Source: Psychrobacillus sp044762855
GTDB taxonomy: Bacteria; Bacillota; Bacilli; Bacillales_A; Planococcaceae
Assembly (NCBI RefSeq): GCF_044762855.1
Contig: NZ_JBIWFB010000001.1
Span: 930,001 to 994,000, forward strand
Reading direction: 5' to 3'
Length of the DNA stretch: 64,000 nt
This document shows, piece by piece, positions 49,915 through 59,391 of the stretch. The position numbers were made by a program, and so were the translations under genes. Numbering within the stretch: the first letter of the stretch is position 1; every line of letters starts with the position of its first letter. Under the pieces are notes generated by a model. The model made no database searches. It was given only the letters and a program-made list of their open reading frames with translations, and had not been told where the DNA came from.

Positions 49915-50841
49915 GTCTAATTTTAATGCTTCGATGGCTAGGTCGGGACGATCGGTGACAATTCCTTTAGCACCGTTTTTTATCAATTTCTGCATCACTA
50001 CTGGATCATTAATAGTCCAATAGTGAACAGGTATATTCAAAGAAGTGATGAACTTGATAAACCCTACACTATCGAGCGGAAATACGCCGGATTTCACCGG
50101 AATTTGAAACACATCTGCCTTTGGATGGTATAAGTGTTTAAATTGGCTCGTATACGCAGTATATGCTTTTTTTACTTCCTTTTCGCCAGCACCTAAGGCA
50201 ACCGTATTTTGTGCATACAAGTTAAAACGATCTATTTGTTCATCATAAAAACTAGTAACTACTACACGCTTATATGCTTGTTTTTCTTCTAGTAGTCTCC
50301 AAAGCTTAGAAGGCATTAAACTACCTTCATATGTTTGTGGGGCATCTTTAATATCTATATTGATAAGCATTTGCGGGTATGTATCGAGAAGCTCACCTAA
50401 TGTGATTATTTGTTCACCACATCCCCTATAGATTTGAGCACCTTCTAAATCGACAAAGTGATAGCCAAGATCGGCTTCTTTCAATTGGGCTAATGTGTAA
50501 TCTGCCACTTTACCACTTAAGTTTGTCACTCTGTCTAAGTGCTCATCGTGAAAGACGATAATCTCTTCATCTTTCGTCAGTCGTATATCTATTTCAAATC
50601 CATGTACTCCTAATTTTGCTGCCTTTTCAAAAGCGGCAAGCGAACATTCTGGAGCTAATAATGCACCACCTCGATGAGCAAGGATGATAGGCTGCTCGTA
50701 TTCAAGTGCTTCTTTTGGAGTGCGAATCTGTGGTTTAGAAATAGCTTTTGAACTTGCCCAAGCTGCTCCAGCAGCCGCAGCAATAGCGAATGCAACATTT
50801 GTTTTTTTTCCCATTAATCGATTTAACCTCCTTTTTAACAT
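49912..50841 (-). CDS. Glycerophosphodiester phosphodiesterase
   Basis: 309 residues. An N-terminal basic stretch plus a short hydrophobic segment (NVAFAIAAAAGAAWAS, about 16-31) may anchor it. The TIM-barrel GDPD domain has ILAHRGG (about 53-59), EIDIRLTKDEEIIVFHDEHLDRVTN-type metal/His residues and a C-terminal NDPVMQKLIKNGAKGIVTDRP. It hydrolyses glycerophosphodiesters to glycerol-3-phosphate. Located between ylbF and ylbG, a local insertion compared with B. subtilis. Confidence 0.88.
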   Translation of the reverse strand: MLKRRLNRLMGKKTNVAFAIAAAAGAAWASSKAISKPQIRTPKEALEYEQPIILAHRGGALLAPECSLAAFEKAAKLGVHGFEIDIRLTKDEEIIVFHDEHLDRVTNLSGKVADYTLAQLKEADLGYHFVDLEGAQIYRGCGEQIITLGELLDTYPQMLINIDIKDAPQTYEGSLMPSKLWRLLEEKQAYKRVVVTSFYDEQIDRFNLYAQNTVALGAGEKEVKKAYTAYTSQFKHLYHPKADVFQIPVKSGVFPLDSVGFIKFITSLNIPVHYWTINDPVVMQKLIKNGAKGIVTDRPDLAIEALKLD

Positions 50842-50949
50842 TTAGCTTTTCTAATTATAACTTTTAGACAAACAACTGTCAGCTAGTTGTTGTTGCTATC
50901 ATTTTCCCGGTTATGTTATCCTAAAGAGGAAGAAATGAGGGGAAAAAGT

Positions 50950-51222
50950 ATGACAGAAAGACAAGGATTAATTGTCTATGTGCATCATTTAAAACAAGCC
51001 AAATCATTAAGAAAATATGGCCATGTCCACTATATATCAAAAAAATTGAAGTATGTCGTGTTGTATTGTGATCAAGATCAAATTGAGACGGCCAAACAGA
51101 AGATGAATAAACTTCCATTTGTCAAAGAAATACTTGAATCATACCGTCCATTTTTAAAAACGGAATTTGAAAATAGTAAACCGGATAAAGCGAAAGAATA
51201 CGATTATAAAATTGGTTTATAA
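50950..51222 (+). CDS. ylbG: YlbG family protein (UPF0298)
   Basis: 90 residues, closely matching YlbG: ERQGLIVYVHHLKQAKSLRK, HVHYISKKLKYVVLYC and YRPFLKTEFENSKPDKAKEY. A small cytosolic protein of unknown function. The ATG at 50950 follows GAGGGGAAA; upstream in-frame starts lack a site. Confidence 0.92.
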   Translation: MTERQGLIVYVHHLKQAKSLRKYGHVHYISKKLKYVVLYCDQDQIETAKQKMNKLPFVKEILESYRPFLKTEFENSKPDKAKEYDYKIGL

Positions 51223-51233
51223 CGTTTTCAAAT

Positions 51234-51620
51234 CTATTGTAATGGCGGTATTAAATTATTTAATCGTAAAACGCCGATCACATATTGATAGTATAAATTT
51301 GTATCTACAAAAGTGGATGAATGTTTCATATCAATTTGGATTGGTTTAATTTGAAATGTTTCTAGCGTCTCATTAAATATGGAAAGTCTTTTAGGTACCA
51401 GTTCCTTTTTTGGTATTCCTTCTCGACATATATATATTGGGAAAAAATTGGCGTTATTAATTGGTTTTAAAGCAACTGCAATGGAAAAGTACTCTTTCTC
51501 TTCTTTTTTAGATGTGAATATAAATGCATGGTGTATACGATTTTTATTTAAACGAGTGAGTTCACAGAGCTCAAATACATCCGCATAACCTTCACCTAGT
51601 TCTATAAAACGTTGAATCAA
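51234..51620 (-). CDS. Conserved Bacillales protein (DUF7147-like) of unknown function
   Basis: 128 residues starting MIQRFIELGEGYADVFEL and ending YQYVIGVLRLNNLIPP, a soluble alpha/beta protein. Similar short Bacillus proteins have been labelled methylthioribose kinase, but there is no kinase motif and the chain is far too short, so that name should not be used. TTG at 51620 behind GGAAAGGAAGTG. Divergent from the following gene. Confidence 0.7.
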   Translation of the reverse strand: MIQRFIELGEGYADVFELCELTRLNKNRIHHAFIFTSKKEEKEYFSIAVALKPINNANFFPIYICREGIPKKELVPKRLSIFNETLETFQIKPIQIDMKHSSTFVDTNLYYQYVIGVLRLNNLIPPLQ

Positions 51621-51672
51621 TGGTATCACTTCCTTTCCAGTCCATCTTACCACTTTGTTGGAGGAAAATTCT

Positions 51673-53091
51673 ATGAAATTTGTTATAAGTTTTTTGATGA
51701 TGTCGCTTGTTGTTGTAAATAGTGTATTGCTTTTATTTCAATACCATGTTTATTCCTCTAGTTTGGAAGAAGAGAAGCAGTCTTTTTTTTATGAACAAGA
51801 AATCGCATTGACATTTAAAAGTGACAGCGTCATCGTAAAGCAACATTTCCGTCATTTACCGCAACAACCATTGACTATTTCATGGCCTATTTCGAGTGAA
51901 AATAGAAGCTGTGATGTGAGTACGAGTGATAGTTGTAGTCGATTATCGGATGATTTAATATCGTTCGTTGAAGGGGATTCATCCGAGCAGAGCATCTCCT
52001 ATGAAATTCCTTTAGCTGATGGATTAACGGATGGAAAATTATTAACTGGTTTTTTAGCGAAAATTGAAAAAGGTGGAGTTTCCTACACAACGCTTCATGT
52101 GACGGATGAGTTGAAAAGAGGAGGGATGTGGGTTAGCGGATTACCTGTAATTGGCACTACATCGTTAGATTTAATCGATTATACTTTTTCATATGGTGTT
52201 GGAGATATTACCGATTTATATTGGCAACAGGAAATAATTCCAGTGAAATATGAAAACGATTATTTTACAGTCTATTCACCGGAAGACCTTTCAGAAGAAG
52301 TGCGTGCACGCTTAGATAGCTTGAATATTCCAAATAGTACGCATATGACCTTGCTTTTCACTGAAAATAAAAATAATATTAAATCATCACGAATAGCATT
52401 TGTATTAGGTAAAGATATGGATTCCATTGAACGCGATTTAACAGTAAAAAGTGTTCAATCACAATATGATTTAAACGGAGAAAGTCCATTGCTTGCCGAA
52501 GTAATTAGTAGTTTTTTAATGGAACGTCCGATTGGAACCGAAAAATCGATTTGGATGTATGAAACAGTTAATAATTATTTGACAACAAGTCAGATGACAG
52601 AATGGAAAGCAATATTGACTAAAAATCATCCGTTAAATGCTAAAGAATTAGACAAGCTCTTGTCAGAAACAATCGATTTGAAAACTTCTTTCTTTCAAAA
52701 GAATGAACAAGCTGATTTGGAAAAGTTTCCTTTACTTTTTGAAGATCCACGTGCTTTGTATGTAAATGGGGTTCAACAAGAAGAGATGAAGTTATTGATG
52801 AGAGACGGAAAAGTTTTATATGCAGCGGAACCATTGCTTACCGCATTAGAGTACACTTTAAATGATACAGATAAAGGATTATATGTACAAAATGATTCAA
52901 GAGCATTTCGTTTTCCGATACAGGAGCCTTTTTATGTGTTGAATGAGAAACGATATGACGCAATGTCAGAACCGTTCGAACGGATTGGATCAGAATTTTA
53001 TATTGAAGAAGCATGGATGATTCGATTGTTTTTATTGAGTTTAGAGAAAGAAGAAAATCGTATAAATATTACGGAGTCCGTACCACTTTAA
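51673..53091 (+). CDS. Membrane-anchored extracellular protein of unknown function
   Basis: 472 residues. One N-terminal membrane segment (FVISFLMMSLVVVNSVLLLF, about 3-22) and no lipobox, so signal-anchored with an extracellular body. A Cys pair (RSCDVSTSDSCSR, about 76-88) could form a disulfide. The C-terminal third (about 355-465; ALYVNGVQQEE, VLYAAEPLLTALEYTLN) resembles copper-amine-oxidase-N-like stalk domains. No catalytic motif. It sits 82 bp before rsmD and is not part of the B. subtilis order. ATG 51673 behind TTGGAGG. Confidence 0.7.
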   Translation: MKFVISFLMMSLVVVNSVLLLFQYHVYSSSLEEEKQSFFYEQEIALTFKSDSVIVKQHFRHLPQQPLTISWPISSENRSCDVSTSDSCSRLSDDLISFVEGDSSEQSISYEIPLADGLTDGKLLTGFLAKIEKGGVSYTTLHVTDELKRGGMWVSGLPVIGTTSLDLIDYTFSYGVGDITDLYWQQEIIPVKYENDYFTVYSPEDLSEEVRARLDSLNIPNSTHMTLLFTENKNNIKSSRIAFVLGKDMDSIERDLTVKSVQSQYDLNGESPLLAEVISSFLMERPIGTEKSIWMYETVNNYLTTSQMTEWKAILTKNHPLNAKELDKLLSETIDLKTSFFQKNEQADLEKFPLLFEDPRALYVNGVQQEEMKLLMRDGKVLYAAEPLLTALEYTLNDTDKGLYVQNDSRAFRFPIQEPFYVLNEKRYDAMSEPFERIGSEFYIEEAWMIRLFLLSLEKEENRINITESVPL

Positions 53092-53173
53092 CTTCATTCA
53101 GCCAATGTTTTTTGCGACAAGCTTGCGCAGGAGCACATACGATGAAGCGAATTTAATCATTAGGAGTCATAAC

Positions 53174-53743
53174 ATGAGAGTTATATCAGGAGACAAAAAA
53201 GGACTGCCATTAAAAGCGGTACCTGGAACAAATACAAGACCTACCACGGATAAAGTAAAAGAATCGATTTTTAATATGATTGGTCCATATTTTGACGGGG
53301 GAACTGCAGTAGATTTGTTTGCAGGAAGCGGAAACTTAGGAATTGAATCACTCAGTAGAGGAATCGATTTATGTATTTTTATCGAAAAAGACCAGAAAGC
53401 GATTCAAACAATCAATGAAAATTTGAAAAAATGTCGTTTAGAAGAATCGAGCGAAATATACAGAATTGATGCATCCAGGGCTGTCAAAGCGTTTGAAAAA
53501 CGAGAGTTAAAAATTGATTTGTTATTTGTAGATCCACCGTATAATAAGACTGCATTTTATGATTTAGCTGAAAAAATTGTAGAAGTTGGATGTATGAGCG
53601 ATACAGGAATTATCGTGTGTGAACATGATAAAACGGTAGACTTGGCAACTGATTTTGGTCCTTTTACTCTAGCTAGACGGGAAACATACGGTGGTACAAT
53701 TATTTCTATTTATCGTAGACGTTTAGAAGAAGAGGGGGATTAA
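53174..53743 (+). CDS. rsmD: 16S rRNA (guanine966-N2)-methyltransferase RsmD
   Basis: 189 residues. Starts MRVISGDKKGLPLKAVPG. SAM motif I is VDLFAGSGNLGIESLSRG (about 46-63), the post-I acidic residue is in IFIEKD, and catalytic motif IV is LLFVDPPYNK. The ATG at 53174 follows TAGGAG; a longer frame upstream is not conserved. Coupled to coaD by a 1-bp gap. Confidence 0.93.
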   Translation: MRVISGDKKGLPLKAVPGTNTRPTTDKVKESIFNMIGPYFDGGTAVDLFAGSGNLGIESLSRGIDLCIFIEKDQKAIQTINENLKKCRLEESSEIYRIDASRAVKAFEKRELKIDLLFVDPPYNKTAFYDLAEKIVEVGCMSDTGIIVCEHDKTVDLATDFGPFTLARRETYGGTIISIYRRRLEEEGD

Positions 53744-53744
53744 A

Positions 53745-54230
53745 TTGGTTAAAATTGCAGTAGTACCAGGAAGTTTCGATCCAATTACGAATGGGCATTT
53801 AGATATCATTAATCGAGGAGCAGCTGTTTTTGGACAAGTTAATGTAGTTGTCTTAAACAACTCTTCCAAAAATCCACTCTTTTCGGTGGAAGAAAGAATG
53901 GAACTGATCAAACAAGCAACAAGTCATCTTTCCAATGTGAAAGTGGATACATATTCTGGACTATTAATGGACTACGCAGAAAGTGTCCATGCAAGCGCGA
54001 TTATTCGAGGATTACGAGCAGTTTCCGATTTCGAATATGAAATGCAAATTACATCGATGAACCGCGTATTAAACGATGAAATCGAAACATTTTTCATCAT
54101 GACAAAAAACCAATATTCTTTTTTAAGCTCAAGCATCGTCAAAGAAGTAGCGAAGTATGGAGGGAAAATTGAAGAATTAGTTCCCCCACAAGTAGAAGCT
54201 GCCCTTCGACAAAAATTCCAAAACTCCTAA
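53745..54230 (+). CDS. coaD: Phosphopantetheine adenylyltransferase CoaD
   Basis: 161 residues, normal length. Nucleotidyltransferase motif GSFDPITNGHLDI (about 9-21, T/HxGH) and the C-terminal SSSIVKEVAKYGG. Also IIRGLRAVSDFEYE for substrate binding. It catalyses the fourth step of CoA synthesis. TTG start at 53745 with GAGGGGGAT upstream. Confidence 0.95.
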   Translation: MVKIAVVPGSFDPITNGHLDIINRGAAVFGQVNVVVLNNSSKNPLFSVEERMELIKQATSHLSNVKVDTYSGLLMDYAESVHASAIIRGLRAVSDFEYEMQITSMNRVLNDEIETFFIMTKNQYSFLSSSIVKEVAKYGGKIEELVPPQVEAALRQKFQNS

Positions 54231-54231
54231 C

Positions 54232-54258
54232 CTTGCCAACCAGGCAAGGTTTTTTTAT
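54232..54258 (+). terminator. Terminator of rsmD-coaD
   Basis: CCTTGCC / GGCAAGG stem with short loop followed by TTTTTTT. Confidence 0.92.
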
Positions 54259-54340
54259 CGCTTAGGAAACTATAAAATTTATGACATGTGGATAACTTTA
54301 AAAAAACATTAAATTTGGATTTATAGTTTTGAGCGTAGTA

Positions 54341-55120
54341 TAGGGACAATGCGTCGTAAAGCTTTATTATAGGTGGCCGCTAAGATTTTCGCTGGAATCG
54401 TACGCTTTCCGCCGGGTAAGCGATGGGCCATCCCCGCCGCTTAGGCGTACGTTGGGATGTCTCATTTTGCTCACTTATCCGGCTGGAGTCGACGCTTACA
54501 GCGAAAATCAATGGAACTCACTTGCTTATTCAATATTTGCTTGCTAATAACAAAGCTTCCTACATTTTATGGGCCTAATTTATCCAGTAAATGTCTTAGA
54601 GCAACCAACTATTCATTGAAAGCAACCAATTCCAGTCTGAAAGCAATCAAATCATGGCGAGAGCAATCAAATAGCCGATGAAAGCAACTAAATTCATAAA
54701 TCAACAAGTTCACTTAGGGTGAGGCGACTATAATTTCTATATATTATTGGAACAATACATTATAAAGCCGTCTGAGCACGCAAGCTAGTATCGGATAGAC
54801 TGGAGTTGTCATGTTCAGCTACTGTGATTTCTCTTTCGGAGTGTGTATTGTAATGTTGGGAGTTGTGATTGTCACGTACACTGTGGAAATGGGCTCTTTC
54901 AACCATTTATTGTTAATACGAGACCACGATAAGTAAGTTTTTACCATTTATTTTCGCTGCAGGGCGGCGACTCCGAAGGGATTAAGTGAGTAAGATGAGC
55001 CTTCACAACGTACGCGCGTAGGCGCGGCGGTGAAGGCTCATCACTCACCCCACGGAAAGCGTCCGTCCTGCAGCGAAAATCACAGTGGTCGCTACGACTC
55101 ATTTTCTCTATTATGCGTTT
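54341..55120 (+). mobile_element. Composite repeat cluster with two palindromes (coaD-ylbJ gap)
   Basis: Begins TAGGGACAATGCGTCGTA, the family terminal repeat. It then has a diverged palindrome (54384-54509), ATCCAGTAAATGTCTTAG, a 21-bp array (54601-54707, one unit of 20 bp), the AACAAGTTCACTTAG tail, and a second, canonical palindrome (54949-55081). The right end carries TCGCTACGACTC, a weak match to the terminal repeat. It is either one rearranged element or two adjacent partial copies. No gene was found in this gap. Confidence 0.7.
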
Positions 55121-55190
55121 CATTCCATTCGAAATTCTTTTTACTAAATCGATGCAGAGACTGGCGCATGCAATTCTGTCATATTGGTAG

Positions 55191-56066
55191 TTAGAGTATA
55201 AAAAACAATGGGATGATGAGCATATGAAGGAAGCGAAATAGAATATAGCGTTTTATAGGGATACGAGCTTTTTGTGCAAGCACAATGATTTGCATGTGAA
55301 TACTAATACCACTAAAAGCAATGATGATTGCCACGATAAATGGAAGGATTGCTTTTCCAGCAAGAATTTCTCCTGCTAAACTGATCCCGCCAGTCATTTC
55401 GAAAAAAGATGCGACAAATACTAATAATAATGGTGAAATGGATGGCAGCACTTCTTTTACAGATTCAAAAACGATAATGCTCACCGTTGTGAAAAAAATT
55501 ACCGTGGTACCGATTAGTAATAAGATTTGAGAGGTTTCTTTTATACTTTCCTGAAATGGAGAAACGGCAATTGACGGTTTGTAATCATTCTGTTGTATAG
55601 GCTGTGAAAAAAAGATGAATACTAAAAGGAATAGTAAATTGATTAGATGTATAATGATTAACAATTTCAAGCCCGCAAACTCTGCATGAAATATTTCAAT
55701 TCCAACAAATCCGATCACAAACATTGGGCTCGGAGCATGACAAATCCCTAACAACCAACTCGCATTTCGTTCGTTTAAAGTACCCATTTCCTTTAACGAA
55801 GAAATTACTGCGGCTCCACTCGGAAACCCTCCAATCGCGCTTAATATGTAGACATTCATATACAATTTAAACTTATTCGTTGTATGTAAAAAAGTGTTTT
55901 GCGACCTTATAAACATTTGTGTAATGACTAAATAAGGCAACAAATAAGGAAGTAATGACGTCGTAAAAATACGCATCCCTTCAACGGCACCTCTATGGGC
56001 CGTACCAGGTTGTAGAAATAGTAAAATTATTAATGCCCAGCTTCCGATCGTTATTATAATATGCAT
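55191..56066 (-). CDS. ylbJ: YlbJ-like sporulation membrane protein (nucleoside-recognition/Gate family)
   Basis: 291 residues, about eight membrane segments. Gate-domain patterns are TTSLLPYLLPYLVITQMFI, SAIGGFPSGAAVISSLKEMG and CHAPSPMFVIGFVGIEIF. It matches YlbJ by locus (coaD-ylbJ-ylbL) and topology but is about 100 residues shorter than B. subtilis YlbJ; the shortfall appears distributed rather than a clean truncation. YlbJ is needed for spore cortex formation in B. subtilis. ATG at 56066 behind AAAGGATG. Confidence 0.8.
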   Translation of the reverse strand: MHIIITIGSWALIILLFLQPGTAHRGAVEGMRIFTTSLLPYLLPYLVITQMFIRSQNTFLHTTNKFKLYMNVYILSAIGGFPSGAAVISSLKEMGTLNERNASWLLGICHAPSPMFVIGFVGIEIFHAEFAGLKLLIIIHLINLLFLLVFIFFSQPIQQNDYKPSIAVSPFQESIKETSQILLLIGTTVIFFTTVSIIVFESVKEVLPSISPLLLVFVASFFEMTGGISLAGEILAGKAILPFIVAIIIAFSGISIHMQIIVLAQKARIPIKRYILFRFLHMLIIPLFFIL

Positions 56067-56158
56067 AAATTCATCCTTTATTTTCAATTGTTTTGTCAGA
56101 AAAAAATGGAAGTGATAAACTAATACTCATATATAGTTAAGAAAGAGAGGGAGAACAT

Positions 56159-57205
56159 ATGAAGAAGAGAAATTCCGTAATCCTTCTTTTCGTATTTGCG
56201 ATTGTGTTGGCTCTTGCCTTTTATCCAATGGAATCCTATATTTCCAAACCAGGAGGTGCCTATGAGCTTTCTCCATTTGTAGACGTGGAAGGTGGAGATG
56301 AGGATGACATCGGAACAATGAGTTTACTCACGATTGCGCTTGCAAAGGCGACGCCACTTACATATGCATACGCTAAACTTGTGGACAATCAAAAAATCTA
56401 TAAGGCCAATCAAATTCGACAAGAAGATGAAGACGATAAAGAATATAATGTTCGTCAATTAAAGCTTATGTCTGATTCTCAATTTAATGCTATAACCGTT
56501 GCATATAATCGAGCGAAGAAGCCTTATACAATAACAAATAACGGAATATTTATTTTTAATGTAGTGGATGGTAGTGCAGCTGATAATGTGTTAGAACCTG
56601 GTGATAAAATTCTAGAAATGGATAATATAAAGGATTTAACTGAAAGCTCAATCCAAACTTATTTAGCAGACAAACAAGAAGGAGACACAATTCAACTACT
56701 GGTCGATCGAAATGGTAAAGAGTTAATAAAAGAGGTGACACTTAAGGTAGTTCCTGGCGTTCTTGAGAAACCTGGTATTGGGATTTCCTATAAAGAAGAT
56801 AAAATCGTCGAAACTACCCCTGTTGTTCATATGAACACTGAAGATATTGGAGGCCCTTCTGCCGGTCTTATGTTCACACTTCAAATATTAAATCAATTGC
56901 TACCGGAAGATATTACGAAAGGGCATAATATTGCCGGTACTGGGGAGATGCTTCCAGATGGAACGGTTGGACGAATTGGTGGCATTGACTTAAAAGTAAT
57001 TGCTGCAGATCGAGAAGGAATGGAAATCATGTTTGCTCCTGATGATGAGATTGATCCTGCCATATTAGAGAAAAATCCGAATCTTACATCCAATTATGAA
57101 GAAGCATTAAAATCGGCAAAAAAAATAGGCACAAAAATGAAAATTGTACCTGTAAAAACAGTTGATGATGCACTGGCATATTTAGACAAACTAGAACCAA
57201 AATAA
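56159..57205 (+). CDS. ylbL: YlbL family PDZ/Lon-type protease
   Basis: 348 residues. N-terminal membrane anchor (about 5-22), PDZ domain about 110-200 (NGIFIFNVVDGSAADNVLEPGD), then a Lon-like S16 protease domain with catalytic Ser in GGPSAGLMFTLQIL (about 234) and Lys in DLKVIAADREGMEI (about 279). Extracytoplasmic side predicted. B. subtilis YlbL/DdcP degrades the division inhibitor YneA after DNA damage. ATG at 56159. Confidence 0.92.
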   Translation: MKKRNSVILLFVFAIVLALAFYPMESYISKPGGAYELSPFVDVEGGDEDDIGTMSLLTIALAKATPLTYAYAKLVDNQKIYKANQIRQEDEDDKEYNVRQLKLMSDSQFNAITVAYNRAKKPYTITNNGIFIFNVVDGSAADNVLEPGDKILEMDNIKDLTESSIQTYLADKQEGDTIQLLVDRNGKELIKEVTLKVVPGVLEKPGIGISYKEDKIVETTPVVHMNTEDIGGPSAGLMFTLQILNQLLPEDITKGHNIAGTGEMLPDGTVGRIGGIDLKVIAADREGMEIMFAPDDEIDPAILEKNPNLTSNYEEALKSAKKIGTKMKIVPVKTVDDALAYLDKLEPK

Positions 57206-57209
57206 AGTA

Positions 57210-58424
57210 TTATATTCTAATCGGGGCAATACGGAAGTCACTTCCAACCATTTGTTGTCCAAATGCACTTTGTAATCCAAGATAATATAAATTGGCCGCT
57301 TTAATATCTAACTGAAGTAATCTATTTTCTTTACTTGCAGCAACCCTACTTACAAGTGGAAGCTGCAAGTCTTTTTTTATCGACTGTAAATAAGCCTGTC
57401 CTCTTTCATTCATTCCTAGTGGGCGAATATAAGTCGGTAATTCGGTCTCTTTCAATTGTTTCCATGTAAAATCGTTATAAATATGCGTTAACATTCGCTG
57501 AATTCTAGTCCATGTAAATCGCTTCGATTTAATCTTTTCCATAAAGGATTGGAAAGTAAGACACGTGGTTGCTGCATTCCAAATAGCATTTTCCATACCT
57601 TCTGTCACTTCTGCAAACTGGGCTAATTTTTCTTTCGTGTGACGTAAAATAATGAATCGAAGTGTGGGGTAAAACTGTTCCCAGTTTCCAAAAGAATTAG
57701 CCGTACTTTGCCATTCGTATAATGCCTCTAAGCTAGTTGGTGGCATATAAGTTTGCACCGCACTTAGGTTAGCACCGTCAAACAACACTTTTCGTATTCC
57801 GGTTGCACTCGCAATAGTTTCCGTAGCTTTGGCAGGATCGTGATAATTTGCCACTACACGTTGAATAGTCTCTGGTTGAATGGTTGCATGTAATGTTTTT
57901 GCAGCCTCTATATAGTGATAGCCTAAAATATTATTTGGCTTAGATAAGTCTACTAATGGCACGGTCACATCTTTAGAAACTATATCGTAAGCTTCGTTTA
58001 ATGCTTTCGGGTAACTAATTCCTTTTTTCATAAGCGTGGAAATGGCTAAATTATAAGCAGTCTTATTTTCGGTTAATAAATCATACGTATGCTCAAACGC
58101 CTTTAAAGAGCCCTCTTCGCTTCCAAAACAAAATGATGTACATTTTAAAGCATCTAATAAAAAAATGGCTCCTTTAGCAAAATCGCTCGCCTGAGCAGTT
58201 GCAAATGCGTAAGGTAGCTCAATTACTAAGTCCACACCCGCAGAAAGTGCCATTTTCGTTCGAGTCCACTTGTCCACAAGCGCTGGTTCACCGCGTTGAA
58301 GGAAATTACCAGACATTACAGCAATCATCACGTCATTATTTGTTTTCAGTCGCGCCTGTTGTAAATGATGTAGATGGCCATTATGAAATGGATTATATTC
58401 CACAACAATTCCAGTAGCTTTCAT
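57210..58424 (-). CDS. tmcAL: tRNA(Met) cytidine acetate ligase TmcAL (YlbM)
   Basis: 404 residues. N-terminal HIGH-like nucleotidyltransferase motif VVEYNPFHNGHLHHL (about 7-21), AVMSGNFLQRGEPALVDKW and IELPYAFATAQASDFAKGA. Family knowledge: forms ac4C at the wobble position of elongator tRNA-Met using acetate and ATP. Convergent with ylbL with a 4-bp gap. Complete. Confidence 0.93.
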   Translation of the reverse strand: MKATGIVVEYNPFHNGHLHHLQQARLKTNNDVMIAVMSGNFLQRGEPALVDKWTRTKMALSAGVDLVIELPYAFATAQASDFAKGAIFLLDALKCTSFCFGSEEGSLKAFEHTYDLLTENKTAYNLAISTLMKKGISYPKALNEAYDIVSKDVTVPLVDLSKPNNILGYHYIEAAKTLHATIQPETIQRVVANYHDPAKATETIASATGIRKVLFDGANLSAVQTYMPPTSLEALYEWQSTANSFGNWEQFYPTLRFIILRHTKEKLAQFAEVTEGMENAIWNAATTCLTFQSFMEKIKSKRFTWTRIQRMLTHIYNDFTWKQLKETELPTYIRPLGMNERGQAYLQSIKKDLQLPLVSRVAASKENRLLQLDIKAANLYYLGLQSAFGQQMVGSDFRIAPIRI

Positions 58425-58548
58425 ATCCCAATCAAATCCTTTCCATAATCAAATTATAGTGTTATTATAATGTAGTGACAAGAAATTATCTTGACATCTA
58501 AATTCAGTCATTATATAATCAACTTTGTTGTCTTGAGGTGATAATCGT

Positions 58549-59088
58549 ATGAAATGGGCAATTAGTCAACTAGCAAAATATCGTGAAAACGGGATGCCGT
58601 TAGATGAGTTCGTGACACTTGAAAAAGTGAAAGAACTAAACCCGGACGTTCGAAATATTTCACCCGTTCATGTAACAGGGCATTGCACGTTTGGTGCAGC
58701 GCAAATGACTTGTCATTTTCAGCTTTCAGGGACTCTAATATTACCTTGTGCTCGCACATGGGAAGATGTAGAATATCCATTTGAGATTCAATCTGATGAA
58801 ATTTTCAACTGGTCAGAGACTGCAGCTGCTTCTGCACAAACACATGATAATTTTCATGTGGTAGAAGGAGATGTCATTCATGTAGACCCAATTCTAGAAG
58901 AGTTAGTTCTTTTAGAAATACCATTGCAAGTGTTTAAAGAAGGTTCAGACCAATTTAAACATGAAGGTGGGAATGGTTGGAGTTATACAACAGATGATGA
59001 TCTGGACGATATGCAAGAAGATGAACAACCAAAACTGGATCCAAGACTAGCTGATTTAGCTAAGTATTTTGATCAAACAGACGAATAA
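58549..59088 (+). CDS. ylbN: YceD/DUF177 family protein (YlbN)
   Basis: 179 residues, acidic. Family patterns are VTGHCTFGAAQMTCHFQLSG and LPCARTWEDVEYPFEI (conserved Cys), with a C-terminal PKLDPRLADLAKYF. YceD/YlbN precedes rpmF in most bacteria and has been linked to 23S rRNA or ribosome assembly. GAGGTGATA precedes ATG. Confidence 0.92.
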   Translation: MKWAISQLAKYRENGMPLDEFVTLEKVKELNPDVRNISPVHVTGHCTFGAAQMTCHFQLSGTLILPCARTWEDVEYPFEIQSDEIFNWSETAAASAQTHDNFHVVEGDVIHVDPILEELVLLEIPLQVFKEGSDQFKHEGGNGWSYTTDDDLDDMQEDEQPKLDPRLADLAKYFDQTDE

Positions 59089-59112
59089 TAGATCTGTAAG
59101 GAGGTGCCACCA

Positions 59113-59286
59113 ATGGCAGTACCAGCTAGAAGAACTTCTAAAACTGTAAAAAGAAAACGTCGTACACACTTCAAATTATCCGTACCTGGTATGGTTGCTT
59201 GTTCAAATTGTGGTGAAATGAAATTGGCTCACCGTATTTGTAAATCATGCGGTCAATACAAAGGGAAAGAAGTAGTGAGCAAATAA
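59113..59286 (+). CDS. rpmF: 50S ribosomal protein L32
   Basis: 57 residues, AVPARRTSKTVKRKRRTH N-terminus. Two Cys pairs (CSNC and CKSC) make this the zinc-binding form. ATG at 59113 behind AAGGAGGTG, 24 bp after ylbN. A paralogue without Cys may exist elsewhere; not visible here. Confidence 0.97.
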   Translation: MAVPARRTSKTVKRKRRTHFKLSVPGMVACSNCGEMKLAHRICKSCGQYKGKEVVSK

Positions 59287-59302
59287 TACAGTATTTGTTC
59301 CA

Positions 59303-59348
59303 TAAAAGACTACCAAAGAGACCATGGCTCTTCGGTAGTCTTTTTTTG
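59303..59348 (+). terminator. Terminator of ylbN-rpmF
   Basis: AAGACTACCAAAGAG / CTCTTCGGTAGTCTT stem followed by TTTTTT. Confidence 0.92.
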
Positions 59349-59391
59349 TTTTATAAAAATTTCTCTCAACAGCTGAAAATCTGTCGCTATT

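Noticed and set aside
54457..54681. Possible 74-residue protein in the coaD-ylbJ gap
   Set aside because: Repeat sequence read through; the 21-bp array has a 20-bp unit and there is no start signal.
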